Shown here: positions 20,146 through 31,912 of the stretch, in pieces
Numbering within the stretch: the stretch's first letter is position 1
How the letters are laid out: each line of letters opens with the position of its first letter
Source of the DNA: Kitagawia praeruptora
Taxonomy: Eukaryota; Streptophyta; Magnoliopsida; Apiales; Apiaceae
Direction: 5' to 3'
Assembly (NCBI GenBank): GCA_037693485.1
Contig: CM075345.1
Coordinates: 82,962,001-83,026,000 of the forward strand
Length of the DNA stretch: 64,000 nucleotides
The notes under the pieces: model-generated
What the model saw: the letters and a program-made list of their open reading frames with translations, nothing else
Databases searched by the model: none
What the model was told of the DNA's origin: nothing
Translations under genes and position numbers: made by a program

Positions 20146-22687
20146 AAATATACACTACATGAATAAACTTCAAGAACAAGTGTATATAAGTGACCAAGTG
20201 CAAGGATGCTTAAATATAATTGTATAAGTAAATAGATCTAACAATAATAAGCACAGATATATAATATTTAAGCAAGTAACTAACTTATAAATCTTGACCT
20301 TCCAAAGGTTCAAGCTCCTCTTAAAATTAAAGAGAGAACTACAAGATAATAAGCTAGGATCGAAGCCAAAATACACCAAAATAGTCGCCGGAAAATGGCG
20401 GAATATGGGGCGTGGGGGCCGACTTTTAGAGGCTTAAAAGGTCACCAATAAACTGTAAAAACAAGGTCCAAAGACCACAAAAATATTGGTGAATAAAGGT
20501 GTGTTGAAGAGAGCAAGATTAGAAGAAGAAAACTAGCCAAAATGATGAAATATCAAGGTGTAAAAATGACTAAACCCAAAGCTACGTTTTTAGCTCTTTA
20601 AGTGCAGTTGGGAGAGTGTTTGGGGAGTGTTTTCTTCAGATTTTTAGGCTCTTGGAGGCTTGCACAAAAATGAGAGGAAGTGGGGGTATATATAGAAAGT
20701 TTAGTAGGGTTTTTGGTTTAAAATAAATGGAATAAATATGCAGAAAAACTAAGGAACGTGTGGGGGAACATTCCTTATGTCCTACCAGATGTGCAACGAT
20801 TCAAAAATGCATGGAAAAGTGTGCCCACACGTTTTTGTCATTTATGGAAAGCACAAAATGCGAAAAATGCGCGTACCGACAAGCCGAAATGGGTTTAATC
20901 ACAATAAATCGAAAATTCATTGAAAAATTATGAAATTTTGGGAATCCCCTAGAAATATTCCCAGAGGATTATGGTCAAAATTTCACCTTGAAATGAGTTG
21001 ACCTTCTATGACTTTTAAGCGACCATTAAATCAATTACGTATCGATTTAAGGGGTCCCGGAAAAAGTCATCCACAATTTCCGAAACTTATTCTAAAATGT
21101 CCTATGGAGAAACTAAGGACATATCCAAGGTTTCAAGTCAAAAAGATACGTGGAAGTATGTTTACGAATTTTTCGAATGTTAAAAGGGCCTTCCGGAGCG
21201 GCCGAAAAATTCATTTGTCTTTACCGAAAACTAAGACAAAAGTTTTGACTTGAAAAATATTCAAACATAATATTCCGTATGAAATAATGACTATGAGGTC
21301 CACGGAATATTTAAGTTTGAATTTAAAAAGATTTTATCCGAATAAATATGGACTTACGGGGTTTTCGGAATAAAATCTATTTAGGGTCTTTTGGCATGGT
21401 TTTTGGCAAGGCAAATTAAATATATATGTTAAACAAATATATCAAGAATATTTGAGAATAAAACATTTAAAAACGACACGCTTTTAAATAATTTGGGCAA
21501 TTTTGGTTCGTAAAAGCAATGTTTGAAAATTCTCGATATACGAGCCTTTGGCCGATGCCTAAATCTTTTGACATAAATAACTTAGGATATAAAACACCAT
21601 TTAACATGATATTCTCATCCTAAGTCCATGTCAAAAATATGTCGGAAAACGATTTTGGCTTAGGTTTGACCAGTTTGACTTGATACCGGAAAATGTCGTC
21701 TCCTGGGGAGGATTCTTAGTGGAATCGTAAATCTAATTTAATTTTCACTTTTATTTTGACAAATTCCAAAACCTAAGAGCGAAAGCATTGACCCTGTCAA
21801 TCTTCCCCTTTTTGGTATTTGTCAAAACTAATCATGAAAATTAAATATGTGTGTGCGAGTCTACTTCCCCTAAGTGTATGCATGATACAAAATAAAAATT
21901 GGGGTTACTTCCCCTAAATATATGCACACCATCACATACAAGCATTCAAGCACATAAAGTTTTAGTTAGAATTTACCCCATGTGATAAGTGTCGGTACTT
22001 ATCACAAAATTCCAACATCGTCTTTTTCTGCAAAAAATAGGTTAGTACGAGCACACAGTAATTTTCATTCTAATATTCTCTTCCCCTAGAGATTTATATT
22101 CTCTTCCCTTTGAACTTTCCTTTAGAATATTCTCTTCCCCTTTTTGTCATAATGCCAAAAAGTGAAATTAATATCGAGGAAATAAGGAGGGAGAATTAGA
22201 AAAAGCTAATTATTACAAATAATTGCCACCAACTCCTTATCACTCCACTCCGAACCACTCAAACTACCCAAATCTTCACATAAGGGACTGGTTTTAAATT
22301 AATTACATATTTGTTAAGTCTAGCCTACAAATACATAAATTATCTCCCAAATTTACAAAAATTGATAGGTCCCGTTGCAATCTTCCATTTGTGTGTGTGG
22401 ACCTTGGGAGAAATATATGATCTTAAAAGATCAAATTTTCTGCAAATATATTTTAAATTGTTAGAAAAAAAATTTTGCAAGAAGGCTTGTAATAATTTAA
22501 AATAGAGTGAGATAAGAGTTTCGAATAAAGAATTGTATAATCGAATTTTAGCACAATTCGAAAACTCCATACACCTTAGTCCATAAATCTCTGCAGGTTT
22601 TTGATCAAACTTCATTAGTAATCATGATTCTTAAAAGATTAAGTCTATGTTTAATAGCATAAACCACGAAGTAGAGAGTATTTTAAG
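20146..22687. other. AT-rich repeat debris, possible reversed copia LTR
   Basis: No gene is supported. On the minus strand at about 21798-21820 the sequence CAAAAAGGGGAAGATTG resembles a copia polypurine tract next to an LTR, so the DNA left of it may be a reversed copia LTR; I cannot find a second copy. Pyrimidine-rich CTCTTCCCCT repeats occur at 22078-22140. Confidence 0.35.
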
Positions 22688-22983
22688 AAAAAGGAAAAAC
22701 CAATGAGAGTCGCTCTGTTCTCTCTCCTAAAAACCTAGCCGCCACATATTCTAGCCATAATCTTCACCATTTTTTCACCAGATCAAAGCTTTTCCTTCCT
22801 AAATTCATCTTCTTCTTCATATCTCTCACCTCCTACACACTATATTTCTTAATTATATTAATTATGGTTTTCTTCTGTGGGTCTCCAGAGGTTGTCTCTT
22901 TTTCAGCCGATGGTTTCTTTTTTTTTTTTTGCTAAGTAAAAAATTTTTTATTGCAACAAAAGAGAAACGCAACTACAGAAAAA

Positions 22984-22998
22984 CCCCTGGACACGGGG
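22984..22998 (-). other. Variant 3' hairpin of LINE-b (stem bases swapped)
   Basis: The RNA-sense sequence is CCCC GTGTCCA GGGG, where other family members have GGGG TATG CCCC. The stem is kept while each pair is reversed. Confidence 0.6.
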
Positions 22999-23080
22999 CC
23001 AAAAGAACCTATTGCTAAACAGCCAGCAAAAGAGAACTAATATTCCAAAACTAAGTTCAGAATATTTACAAAGTCTTAAC

Positions 23081-24004
23081 TTAGTAGAGTCCTAGCATGA
23101 GTAAAGGATCTTTTTGGACACATTTAGAGAACCACGCGCTGGAAGCCAGTTTTCCCCTCACCATCTTTAAAACTAACATTCTGATTATGTGAGCATTGTT
23201 GCTATGTCCCACCTTGTGAATTCTATCATTTCTTTCACGCCAAATGGTATGAACTGCTACTGAAAGAAAGAGATAAGCAAGCAACTTTCTTGCCGTTGAT
23301 ATGTTCGCATCACTAAAGAAATTTCCAGCCATATAATCTTCCCAGCATCCCGTTAAAACCATGTCCTGGAGAACAAGCTTAGAGAAACTGCAAGTGCCAA
23401 AGATATGGCCTACATCTTCTGATCTGGTGCCGCACAACACACATAACTGATCCACATTCATACCCATTCGATGCATCCTGTCTTTAGTGAAGAGACGATT
23501 TTTAAAAGCAAGCCAAAGCAGAAAAGAACATTTCGGGATAGACAAACGATGCCAAACTGCTTCAATCCAAGGATAGGAAGAGCCTCTGATTCTTAGAGAA
23601 TTCCAGATATCTATGGTCTTTAGTTTAGAGGCTGGTGTGGAATCCCAAGCTAGACTGTCATGAGAATGAATGGACGGCTCGCGAAGAAGGCAACGAAGTT
23701 CAATGACTAGCATATGATTAGAAGGAGGAAGCTGCCAGATATTATCACGAATGAAGTCACCAACTCTCGACATATCATCCGTTTCAGAAATGGAGATAAT
23801 TCTTCTATTAAATCGCTCGATAAGAGGTCTGAACTCAAACCAGGGGTCGTGCCAGAAAAGGAAGTCAGATTGGGGCCCCACTTGAATCTTGACATGATTC
23901 CGAGCATCAGGTCTGGCCTTCAGAATTTTCTTAAAACACCATGATGCATTATAAGGGATTTTCATAGTCCAAATTGACTTATTCCTTATAAAATTGCAGT
24001 GCAC
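23081..24004 (-). CDS. L1 ORF2 C-terminal part (zf-RVT region), LINE-b
   Basis: 307 codons related to the end of LINE-c ORF2 (NKSIWTMKIPYNASWCFKKI, SDFLFWHDPWF). It contains the zinc-finger-like zf-RVT domain (WHRLSIPKCSFLLWLAF ... CVLCGTRSEDVGHIFGTC) and the terminal VWRERNDRIH segment. Endonuclease and RT are missing through 5' truncation, so it is a fragment without activity, though its frame is undamaged. Confidence 0.9.
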   Translation of the reverse strand: MHCNFIRNKSIWTMKIPYNASWCFKKILKARPDARNHVKIQVGPQSDFLFWHDPWFEFRPLIERFNRRIISISETDDMSRVGDFIRDNIWQLPPSNHMLVIELRCLLREPSIHSHDSLAWDSTPASKLKTIDIWNSLRIRGSSYPWIEAVWHRLSIPKCSFLLWLAFKNRLFTKDRMHRMGMNVDQLCVLCGTRSEDVGHIFGTCSFSKLVLQDMVLTGCWEDYMAGNFFSDANISTARKLLAYLFLSVAVHTIWRERNDRIHKVGHSNNAHIIRMLVLKMVRGKLASSAWFSKCVQKDPLLMLGLY

Positions 24005-26258
24005 CCATGTTAGAGATTGGGTAAATTATGTAGAGCTCTCTCATGTGGAGGATGGTCTGGCCGCGCTTCAAACCTCTCAGAGGTATCCCACTTCTAATGC
24101 AGTGGTTATTGTTGTTCTTTCATTTGGTAATTCGGAGGATGATGCAGAGTTCTCTGATAATAATGATGTTGACTCTTTTAAAGAGTATTATGGCTTTGCT
24201 ACCAGCTTTGGGTCTATTCCAAGCATTAGTGTTGGGGTTCATCCCACTTGCAGCGGTAGTGTGGGTCAACTGGCGAGAGATGAGGTGTTTTTTACCTCAT
24301 TCTCTATGGAGGGTAACCCCCATGGGTTTGCTAATTGTTTTCAGCTGCAAGGCGAGAAGAGTGACAAGGGGTTCATTTTTCAGTGTAACATGTGTATTTT
24401 CACTCATGTTTATGGTGTGAATGGGTACGCGTGCAAGGTGTTTGTTACGACTTCTAGCTCAAAGGATGTTGTCTTTGATGAACGCAGGGCGTTCGATGTA
24501 ATGATAATTGTTAGAGATGATAGGTTAAATTAGCTCCACAAGTATGGATTCAGAAGGGATGTGTCCCTTGCATCTAAGATGTTTGAGGTTTCGTTTGGTC
24601 TTTCCATTTTTGGAATAATCATCATGGTTGAAGCCAAGGTTTTTTCTTGTTCGAAGGTATGTTTTAATGTAAGGAACCTTTCTTGGATTCAGGGAAGGGA
24701 AACTATGGTCAATTTGATTGATGGAGAGCGGACTTCGCACTCCTTGGCTAGTATCAGCGTGAGGTTCTTGTCTGTCAAGGACTCATCAACGCTCTACACA
24801 ATTGAGTTTGGTTCTATGGTGCAGGACTGCAAGTCTAGAGATCTGTGGTGTGCAGATTCTGTTGTTAACCATGTCTTTGACATCTGGGTGGGAATTATTA
24901 TGTGCATTGTGAATGTAAAGGGGCGTGTTGCTCCTGCTAGGGGAGAACACTTTGCTCTCACTAATGTTGCGCTGCAAGCTGAGGGTGGGGGCTATGGTCT
25001 GCTAAACGTAGACTGCTCTAAAAGTTGGTTGGAGAATGCTGTAGGTGTGACCGTCCTAGCCTTGTATTCTGTCCAGTTTAGATGTGTTTTTCGGTTTTTC
25101 TATGGCGAGGGGGTCCTTGATGGCACTAGGTTTACTGTTGGGTATCACAAGGGGGGATCTAGCATCTTGTCTATGATCGTCTTCAAGGTGGATTTTAGCA
25201 TGATTTATTATTTGCGCTCAAGAAGATGGGATTTTTGTCGATTCTCAACCCTAAAGGCTGGTGTGCTTTGTATTAGCTCAGGGGCAATGTATTGGACAAA
25301 GATGATGGTCACTGGACCTTACATGTCGGATGAGACCATTGCTGGGTCTACAATAATAATGGGTGATTTATGGGGTCCGGAACTGCAGTTTCATGAAGTT
25401 TGCGCAGATATCGTTCGGTTGGGTATGGTTTCATACCGGTCTGATGTGGTTTCTCTAATGAGAAAAGTTAATTTAAACAGGGCAGTCATATGGTCTTGGC
25501 GACTGGACTACGCGGGAAGTACTGAGACTGTACTTCTGTGCTTTTTGGTATATGTTATTATAGATGGTATTAAGCAAACTTGGTTTTCTGTTCAGTTGGA
25601 GACCACCAGGAATGTTATCATTTCTGAGGTGCTTATGGCTTTTGATGGTGTTGAGGGTTGGTCCTTCTTTATTGTGACCAACTTATGTGATTGGAGACTT
25701 CCCTTTGAGGACCGGTATTTGTGTTACCAAGGCAATATCTGGTATTGTGATTTTGACGTGAAGCGGGTTACTGTCGAGTATGGCGAGCATAGCAAGACGC
25801 AGGCTGTGCACAGAGGCCATGAGTGGCATAAAATGATGTTCCTTATGCAGCAGATGATTTGTGGCTGTCATATGGGTTTTTTTAATCAGCTGGGGGCTGG
25901 TTCTTCTAATAAAAAGTTAGCCGGTGGTGCTTTTTTGAAGGCCAACTCTCAGGTTGATGGATGCCATATGGATGTTTTTGCCGATTTGCGGTTGTGTCAC
26001 TGCATGGTTTATCTGCTACTTTCTATGGGCTTTGTGAGACATGTGCCTAGTCTCAAGTTTAGGTTGTTTAAGGCTCCAGAATAATTTTAGCTTAATTTCG
26101 TCGTTATGTTGACGGTAAGGTGACTTACTGATTTTATGTCTTTTGTGTTTGATGTTTTTTCTTTGTTGTTCCGCTAGGCAGTTTTTACTAATCGCGGGGT
26201 ATGCCCCTAGAATTGTAATAAAAGCTTGTGGTATAAATTTTAATTAGCAAAAAAAAAA

Positions 26259-27062
26259 GTAGAGAGTATTTTTAAGGACTAATTCTGCAATTAAGATTTA
26301 TGTCATGATATTTAAACATTCAATGTAGATAAATAAACCAAAATTAACCAAATGTATAGTTTTACAACCATACAATAGTAAACATGCACCAAGTGTCATC
26401 AAAGTAAACTACTACAGAACTTTGTGATTTACACAAAGCTGAAAAACTAGCTAAGTAGATAAAATGCAAAATTTAAAGAGATATCGAGCTAGCTAAGTTA
26501 GAGATGAACTCCCTTTGATATCCTGTGCAAGGCACACAAGAAATTAGTACAATGATATTCACTTAGCATCAAAAACAATTTAGAGTTCATGGTGCATTAT
26601 AACTATGCAGTGTGTGAGAGTGGGGAAGGACTGAGCTCAGAAAAAGCTCAGCATTGCTCACTACAAGGCAAACTGTTAGTAACTTTCATAAGGAATAATA
26701 GAAATTTAAAGTGCAAAAAGATAGAAAGTGCAAACAGTGCTCTAGTGCAGTGGAGAGCCATGACCAAGGCATGCTCAAATCCAAGGCAATTCTAAGCAAT
26801 AAAACTGCAAAATACCACTAAGACACAAAAAGCAAAGCTCAAGTGTAGTGTTGATCTTATCAAAAGATAAGTTAATTATAGTGGTCATATAGGCTAAAGG
26901 ACTTCATTTAAGAAGTTTTAGCAAATATCTGGCTATCAGCCGAGTGATATATTAAATCATAGCTAGATCATGACAATAGTGACTATCTTATAGCATCATT
27001 TAGCCACCCCTGTTTCAAGAGGGGACCTGCAAAACAGATAACCAAAAGAAAATAGTTAGTAT
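26259..27062. other. AT-rich DNA, nothing recognised
   Basis: It is the continuation of the sequence left of E5 (the TSD copies join them). I see no gene, and only short frames without coding character. Confidence 0.5.
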
Positions 27063-27406
27063 TGAAGATTAGCTAATATCTGAATCCATCCCGGAAACAC
27101 AATTAAAAACCAATTCCAAGTAGAAAAATACATAAAACCGAATCCAAACAGGAAAATAAAATCCTATGTGCTTAAAACAAGAAAAACCCTTTCAAGTGAA
27201 AGGTAAAAACTTGTAAGCCAAAATCTACTTAATACTTATAGATAATAATCAGCTTCTTGTCCAAGCTTCATTCGTCTCTCCTATATTCCTTCTTGTCCAA
27301 GCAAGCTTCTTGACCCAACTCTCCCACAAATTCTAACTCGAATCTCTTCATGAATAATAATATAAAGCATTTACCAATTAACATATTCATTCCTTGATCC
27401 TCATCA
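27063..27406 (-). repeat. 3' LTR, truncated, of a gag-only LTR element
   Basis: 344 bp almost identical to 29160-29502. On the minus strand it starts TGATGAGG right after a purine tract (AAAGGAGAGGAGAA at ~27407-27420), the polypurine tract. It lacks the TATA and U5 part found in the other LTR. Confidence 0.8.
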
Positions 27407-27834
27407 TTCTCCTCTCCTTTGAAAAAAACTCGTCCTCGAGTTCTAAAGTATTTAAGAATAAGCACACAACGAGATAATTTCTTGTAGAACTCAAAAGCAT
27501 CAAATTTTAACCCCATGACCAATATCTTTGGAAGCAACCTAAAAAGAACAAGATATATTGAAGAACCATGTGTTTCCAACAAGTTGTCAATGCCTAGAAA
27601 ATCAATGTGTTCCATCATAATGATGTTATTCTCATCTTTCATAACATCGACAATTGCAATCACATTCTCTATCTCATCCCTCCCTTTAATGTCACTACAA
27701 ATAACTTGCAGAGGTTCACTTACATGATTCTCTTCTACAATCAAAACATGCTCACATTCCTCATGCTTCTCTATTATTGCTTGCTTGGTAACTTGTTCCT
27801 TCGTTTCAGCAGAATTTTGTGTAGTCTCAACATG

Positions 27835-28700
27835 TTACACCCTACAATCAACAATCAAATCAACAACATTCTCCATAACAACAATTTCTTCCTTTTTTGC
27901 ATCATTCTCTGTAATAGCAATTTCTTCATCTTTTGCATCATTCTCCATAACATCAACTTCTTCCTCTTTTGCATCATTCTCCATAAGAACAACTTCTTCT
28001 TTTTGAGTTCCTCTTGAAAGTTCAAACCCTTGAAAAGAAGACTTCAATTTCTCCTCTTGTTCCTCTGGTTGATGAGATTCAAATTCGAAAGCTTGATTGC
28101 GAACATCATTAAACGAGATATATGGACTTGATTTAACCTTTTTAAAAATAGGCCAATTCAATCCACGAATAAACCTTGCAATTTTTTTGTTTCTTCCTCC
28201 TCTAAGTCACAGATAAAGCATAATTTTTCAAATTCAGAAGTATATTCAGAGACACTCATAGTACCTTGAGATAAAGATGTCAGCTTCAAGAACTTCTCTA
28301 GTTCATAATCATAAGGAATATATTTTGTACGAAGTTCCTTCTTTAAAGCTGTCCAAGTCACGATCTCCCCCTTTCCAGATCTAGCTCTTCTTGCATTAAG
28401 ATTGTCAAACCATAAGCCTGCTTTTTTCGTAAGTTTAATCGCTACAATCTTGAATACTTTTGTCTCACTCCAACCCGTATAATCTGAAATCTTGTCGACT
28501 TGTCTTACCCAATCAACAAAATCTTCAATGCTACCCAAACCCGTAAAATAATTAAGCTCTATTCCAGGATCATAGATTTCATCTCTATCTTTCACTGTAA
28601 GAATTTTACCCAACACATCAAACCTAGACTCCATTGAATTAGCTAGCTTTTCCGTTCGTATATCCATCGCATCCAATTTTTGAAGCAAGCATTTAACCAA
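27835..28700 (-). pseudogene. Ty3/gypsy Gag-like protein with acidic repeat tail
   Basis: The N-terminal half (FTGLGSIEDFVDWVRQVDKI ... EYTSEFEKLCFICDLEEEE) is the retrotrans_gag domain of plant gypsy elements. A one-base change in the A run at 28182-28188 shifts the frame; the alternative frame continues with RFIRGLNWPIFKKVKSSPYI, as expected of Gag. The tail has four degenerate repeats of (V)MENDAKEEE. There is no CCHC knuckle. The start is unclear; a codon near 28700 (GTG/TTG) is not convincing. Confidence 0.75.
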
Positions 28701-28800
28701 TTCATTTATTGCCGGTGAATAGTGCCCGATGAACAGTAATTTTTTTTTTTTTGTAAAGCCCTAGATCTCCCAATAATTAAGAAATTGATGAAGAAACCTT

Positions 28801-28814
28801 GGCTCTTGATACCA
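28801..28814 (-). promoter_or_regulatory. Primer-binding site, tRNA-iMet type
   Basis: The minus strand reads TGGTATCAAGAGCC, near the TGGTATCAGAGC complement of initiator tRNA-Met, three bases inside the LTR end. Confidence 0.7.
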
Positions 28815-28817
28815 AAT

Positions 28818-29502
28818 TGATGTGGATCGCTCCACAAATAAAAAAAACAAGAAGAAATTTCGTCAAAAAAAAAAAACAAGAAGAAAAAGGATATTTCAAA
28901 AGAACACGATCAATCCAGAAACATGAACTTTGAATCTCAAATAACTTAGATCAATCCAGAAACTAAGTAATTTGAAACTAACCTTCAAAACAATCCAGTA
29001 ATTGAAGTTTAGAGGAAAGAAAAACTAATCATAGTTTATCTCAAAACAAAAGTTTATATCATCCATTCATTCTCTTAAAACATTACAAGAGAGGGGTATA
29101 TATAGGCTTAGACAATAACCTAAACCCAATAGGAATCCAAGAGAAATCCAATACCAGCTTGAAGATTAGCTAATATCTGAATCCATCCCGGAAACACAAT
29201 TAAAAACCAATTCCAAGTAGAAAATACATAAAACCGAATCCAAACAGGAAAATAAAATCCTATGTGCTTAAAACAAGAAAAACCCTTTCAAGTGAAAGGT
29301 AAAAACTTGTAAGCCAAAATCAACTTAATACTTATAGATAATAATCAGCTACTTGTCCAAGCTTCATTCGTCTCTCCTATATTCCTTCTTGTCCAAGCAA
29401 GCTTCTTGACCCAACTCTCCCACAAATTCTAACTCAAATCTCTTCATGAATAATAATATAAAGCATTTACCAATTAACATATTCATTCCTTGATCCTCAT
29501 CA
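28818..29502 (-). repeat. 5' LTR of the gag-only element
   Basis: 685 bp, TGATGAGG...CACATCA on the minus strand, ending next to the primer-binding site. TATATATA near 29098-29105 is a likely promoter. Its first 343 bp are repeated at 27063-27406. I find no matching 5-bp TSD around the two LTRs. Confidence 0.75.
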
Positions 29503-29893
29503 TAAGTTGAAATCAATCCTTTGAGTGACAAGCTTATACATAAGCTTCATCTCAACAAAAGACACAATTTTACCAGTATGAGCAGGAAAATAGTTTTTTT
29601 TGCTAATTAAAATTTTATACCACGAAGGAACAACAGAAAACAGACCTAGGGGCATACCCCGCGGAATCAACAAAAGCTAGAAACAGTAAGTTACCTTAGA
29701 GTCACACAATTAGTAGCTATGAGAGTCGGATATGCTCTAACCTCTCTCTAACTTCTCTCTAAAAATTCTCAAAAATCTAAACAATTTCTCCATCAGATCT
29801 ATCTTCCCCTTCCCAAATTCACCTTCTACTTCTAATCTCTCACCTATACACAAAATTTCTTTCTTAGTTCCCTTTTCTCTTTCTCTTCCGAGC

Positions 29894-30604
29894 ATGATTC
29901 GTAAGAGGGTTTCTTTTATGGATACTCCCATGGTGATGACTTCTGTAAAGGATAATGAGGTGATGCCCCAGCAGGGGTTAGACCCGGTCTTGAGCCCGAA
30001 AAGGGTCTCATTTGCGGCGGAGTTGGTATCGGAGATACCTTCGGTTGATACTCGATCTAAGAAGTTGGAAAGATCAAGTATTTCAAATGATGGGAAGAAG
30101 AAGGTCACGCGGGTCTCTTTTGCTGAGGACTTAGTTACGATAATTCCAGAGATCTTGAAGACTGGGGTGTCTGCCCGTACTCGTAGCAGAGTCAAACATC
30201 AATTAATCGACGGTAAGGTTTTCTCACAACAGAAATCCACTAGTAATATGGTAGATGTTGATTGTCATGTTGCTTCCTTTGTCGATTTGTCGGAGCCTTC
30301 TATGGAAGAGGAAATGTTGTCTAGGGAAGGTATAGCGACGGCTAGGACCAAGGACTATGCTTCCTTAAAAATGGATCCCTCTGCTATGGGATTGGGTAGA
30401 GAAAGTGGCAAAACTATGGATTTTGGGGAAACTGATGGGTCTTCTGTAGGAGCTGCGGAGTCAGTCAGGATGAAAGACAAGGGCAAGGCGGTGTGTAATG
30501 ATGTGTCAGAAGAAGACAAAATCCCAGTTTGGGATGATTCAGTAAAACGATGGCAGAAGCGCCTAGCTATTGCTATGAATATAATTAGAACCATGAGAGA
30601 CTGA
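29894..30604 (+). CDS. RVSF-repeat protein of E7, N-terminal part
   Basis: Starts MIRKRVSFMD. It has three RVSF motifs, two in the longer form SPKRVSFAAELVSEIP and TRVSFAEDLVTIIP, then ARTRSRVKHQLIDGKVFSQ, shared with E10. [KR]VxF is the known docking motif for protein phosphatase 1, but that role is inference. It ends PVWDDSVKRWQKRLAIAMN, also shared with E10, then TGA. A one-base shift there would join it to 30605-31421. It is disordered and polar with no RNA-binding or zinc-knuckle domain of an L1 ORF1. Confidence 0.65.
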   Translation: MIRKRVSFMDTPMVMTSVKDNEVMPQQGLDPVLSPKRVSFAAELVSEIPSVDTRSKKLERSSISNDGKKKVTRVSFAEDLVTIIPEILKTGVSARTRSRVKHQLIDGKVFSQQKSTSNMVDVDCHVASFVDLSEPSMEEEMLSREGIATARTKDYASLKMDPSAMGLGRESGKTMDFGETDGSSVGAAESVRMKDKGKAVCNDVSEEDKIPVWDDSVKRWQKRLAIAMNIIRTMRD

Positions 30605-31421
30605 GGTACCCACGATATGGGGGACTGTTGACATGAGGGATTTAGATGGTATAAATGGCTTGCAACGGAGACCTGACTTAAACTTTTTAAGAGACTTGGG
30701 TATAGCCCTAAATTGCATTAAGCAGCTTGGGACTTATATTCGGAAGAATGGAATATCCCTTCCGGTGCTTGGGGAGGAGGATCAGATTACCCAGGATATG
30801 GAAGATGAGGTAGAGATAGCGGGGTTATTAGACCACACCCTTTTCAACTCAGGTCTGAAGAAGAAGGCTTTGGTGGCAGCGAGGCGTAATCTAGATCAAC
30901 TAAAGAGGTTCATTACCCTGATAGGTAAGGAAATCCCTTTGGTTAAAGGGTCCCATGACAGGGAATTCAGTGCCTCTGCTCGTGGTTTGAGAGATCTTGA
31001 GGAAGTGGAGCTTCATGACTTAATATGCCGATCCATTCAGCTGAGAGACTACCTGATTGACCTGGGGATCGACTTAATGTCTGAGCCAAAGCAAGGCACT
31101 CTAGATGGAGGAAGGGACACAATCCTCTCTAAGGAGCTTAGGGAAGGAAGGAGCAGCACAAAGGTGCCGATTCAGGGTAACATGCAATATTTGGGGCCTC
31201 TGTTTAGTCTGGTTGGGGATGTGACTATCCATGTTGATTCAGAGATAATACAGGAGGATCCCAAGCTGGACTCGCCCCCCGGAGAGATTCAAGATGAGAA
31301 AGGTATAGAAGAGGATAAGGAGGCCCGGGCACAATGGACTAGGGCAAGGATCAAGCGCTGCAGACTTCGGAAGGGTGATCAGACATGTCCTAGCAAGGCG
31401 ATGGAAAATGATCTGAATTGA
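30605..31421 (+). pseudogene. RVSF-repeat protein of E7, C-terminal part in shifted frame
   Basis: The frame opens in GAGGTACCC directly at the previous stop and runs to 31421. It is mainly helical (LRDLGIALNCIKQLGTYIRK, ARRNLDQLKRFITLIGKEIP) and ends in a basic tail (RARIKRCRLRKGDQ). The E9 protein has a matching layout: helical part, VIQLQNFIQSNGFGI versus SIQLRDYLIDLGIDL, and basic tail IKRWRAGRGG. This argues that both parts were one protein of ~505 residues. Confidence 0.6.
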
Positions 31422-31589
31422 CAGCCCATTGCATGGTGCTCTATCTGCTTAATTATGTAATATAGGCATAGTTCTATATTGTTGGTTTTAAACTAGTTTA
31501 GACTAGTTTAGTTTAATTATGTTGACTTCGTGGGGTAAGCCCCTAGTTTTTGTAGCAGTTGTTCCTTTATGGTATAAAAACTTAATTAG

Positions 31590-31908
31590 TTTCTCCTTTT
31601 CTAAAGGATCAGAACCTAAAGTGCATACTGATGTTGATAGTCTGCAAGGTAAAGATATGAAGGCAGGGCAGGCGGTTGGTGGAGGTTCGTGTAATGAGGA
31701 GGTTAATGATGGATGGGAAACGGTGGGTAAGAAACGAGCAGCTAGGTGTCCATCCCCTTCTGATGATTCACCCAGTCCAATTATCACGTTTCGTAACTTG
31801 AGGAAGATTGATGAGGTTGAAGAAAAACGTATTGCTGCTAAACCATTGTCTAGGTCTCAGCAGAAAAAGCTGAAACGTAATAAGGGGCGAAGCCCCTCTT
31901 CTACCTAA
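31590..31908 (+). pseudogene. L1 ORF1, C-terminal part, LINE-c
   Basis: Only ~105 codons of ORF1 remain. The end (NDGWETVGKKRAARCPSP ... SQQKKLKRNKGRSPSST) corresponds to the ORF1 end of LINE-f (KGWTEVRSKRKPVTSPS ... GGRTPSSRS). It stops four bases before ORF2. Confidence 0.7.
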
Positions 31909-31912
31909 TTTT

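Larger units (their letters stand above)
22918..24007 (-). mobile_element. LINE-b: 5'-truncated L1
   Basis: It starts with poly(T) at 22918-22930 and GCTAAGTAAAA. The 3' UTR holds a variant hairpin at 22984-22998, in RNA sense CCCC-GTGTCCA-GGGG. The ORF2 end follows. The 5' truncation falls near 24007, judged from homology to LINE-c. I see no clear TSD, so target-site deletion is possible. Confidence 0.85.
22863..26084 (+). pseudogene. Unrecognised ~710-codon protein of E5, interrupted
   Basis: The start ATG at 22863 gives MVFFCGSPEVVSFSADG, like the E3 N-terminus. LINE-b (22918-24007) follows, then the same frame resumes and runs to 26084 with one TAG at 24531-24533. The C-terminus (FNQLGAGSSNKKLAGGAFLK, then DLRLCHCMVYLLLSMGFVRH) matches E11, E4 and E1. 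No known domain is seen. Apart from the LINE and the single stop the frame is open. Function unknown. Confidence 0.65.
22688..26258 (+). mobile_element. E5: RT-less L1-tailed retroelement, full length, split by LINE-b
   Basis: The TSD agtagagagtatttt(t)aag flanks it (22670-22687 and just after the poly(A) at 26258). The leader has ATGAGAGTCG at 22713 and CT-rich sequence; the hairpin is at 26196-26207, then GGTATAAATTTTAATTAGC and poly(A). LINE-b interrupts it shortly after the start codon. Confidence 0.92.
27407..28817 (-). mobile_element. Interior of a non-autonomous Ty3/gypsy-like element with gag only
   Basis: Between the LTRs the minus strand has a primer-binding site, a gag-like frame and then only spacer to the polypurine tract. 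There is no protease, RT or integrase in 1.4 kb, so the element must rely on others or has lost pol by deletion. Confidence 0.7.

Noticed and set aside
27268..27744. Minus-strand frame of ~158 codons near the left LTR
   Set aside because: It runs through the polypurine tract into the LTR, so it is a chance frame at the element's 3' end.
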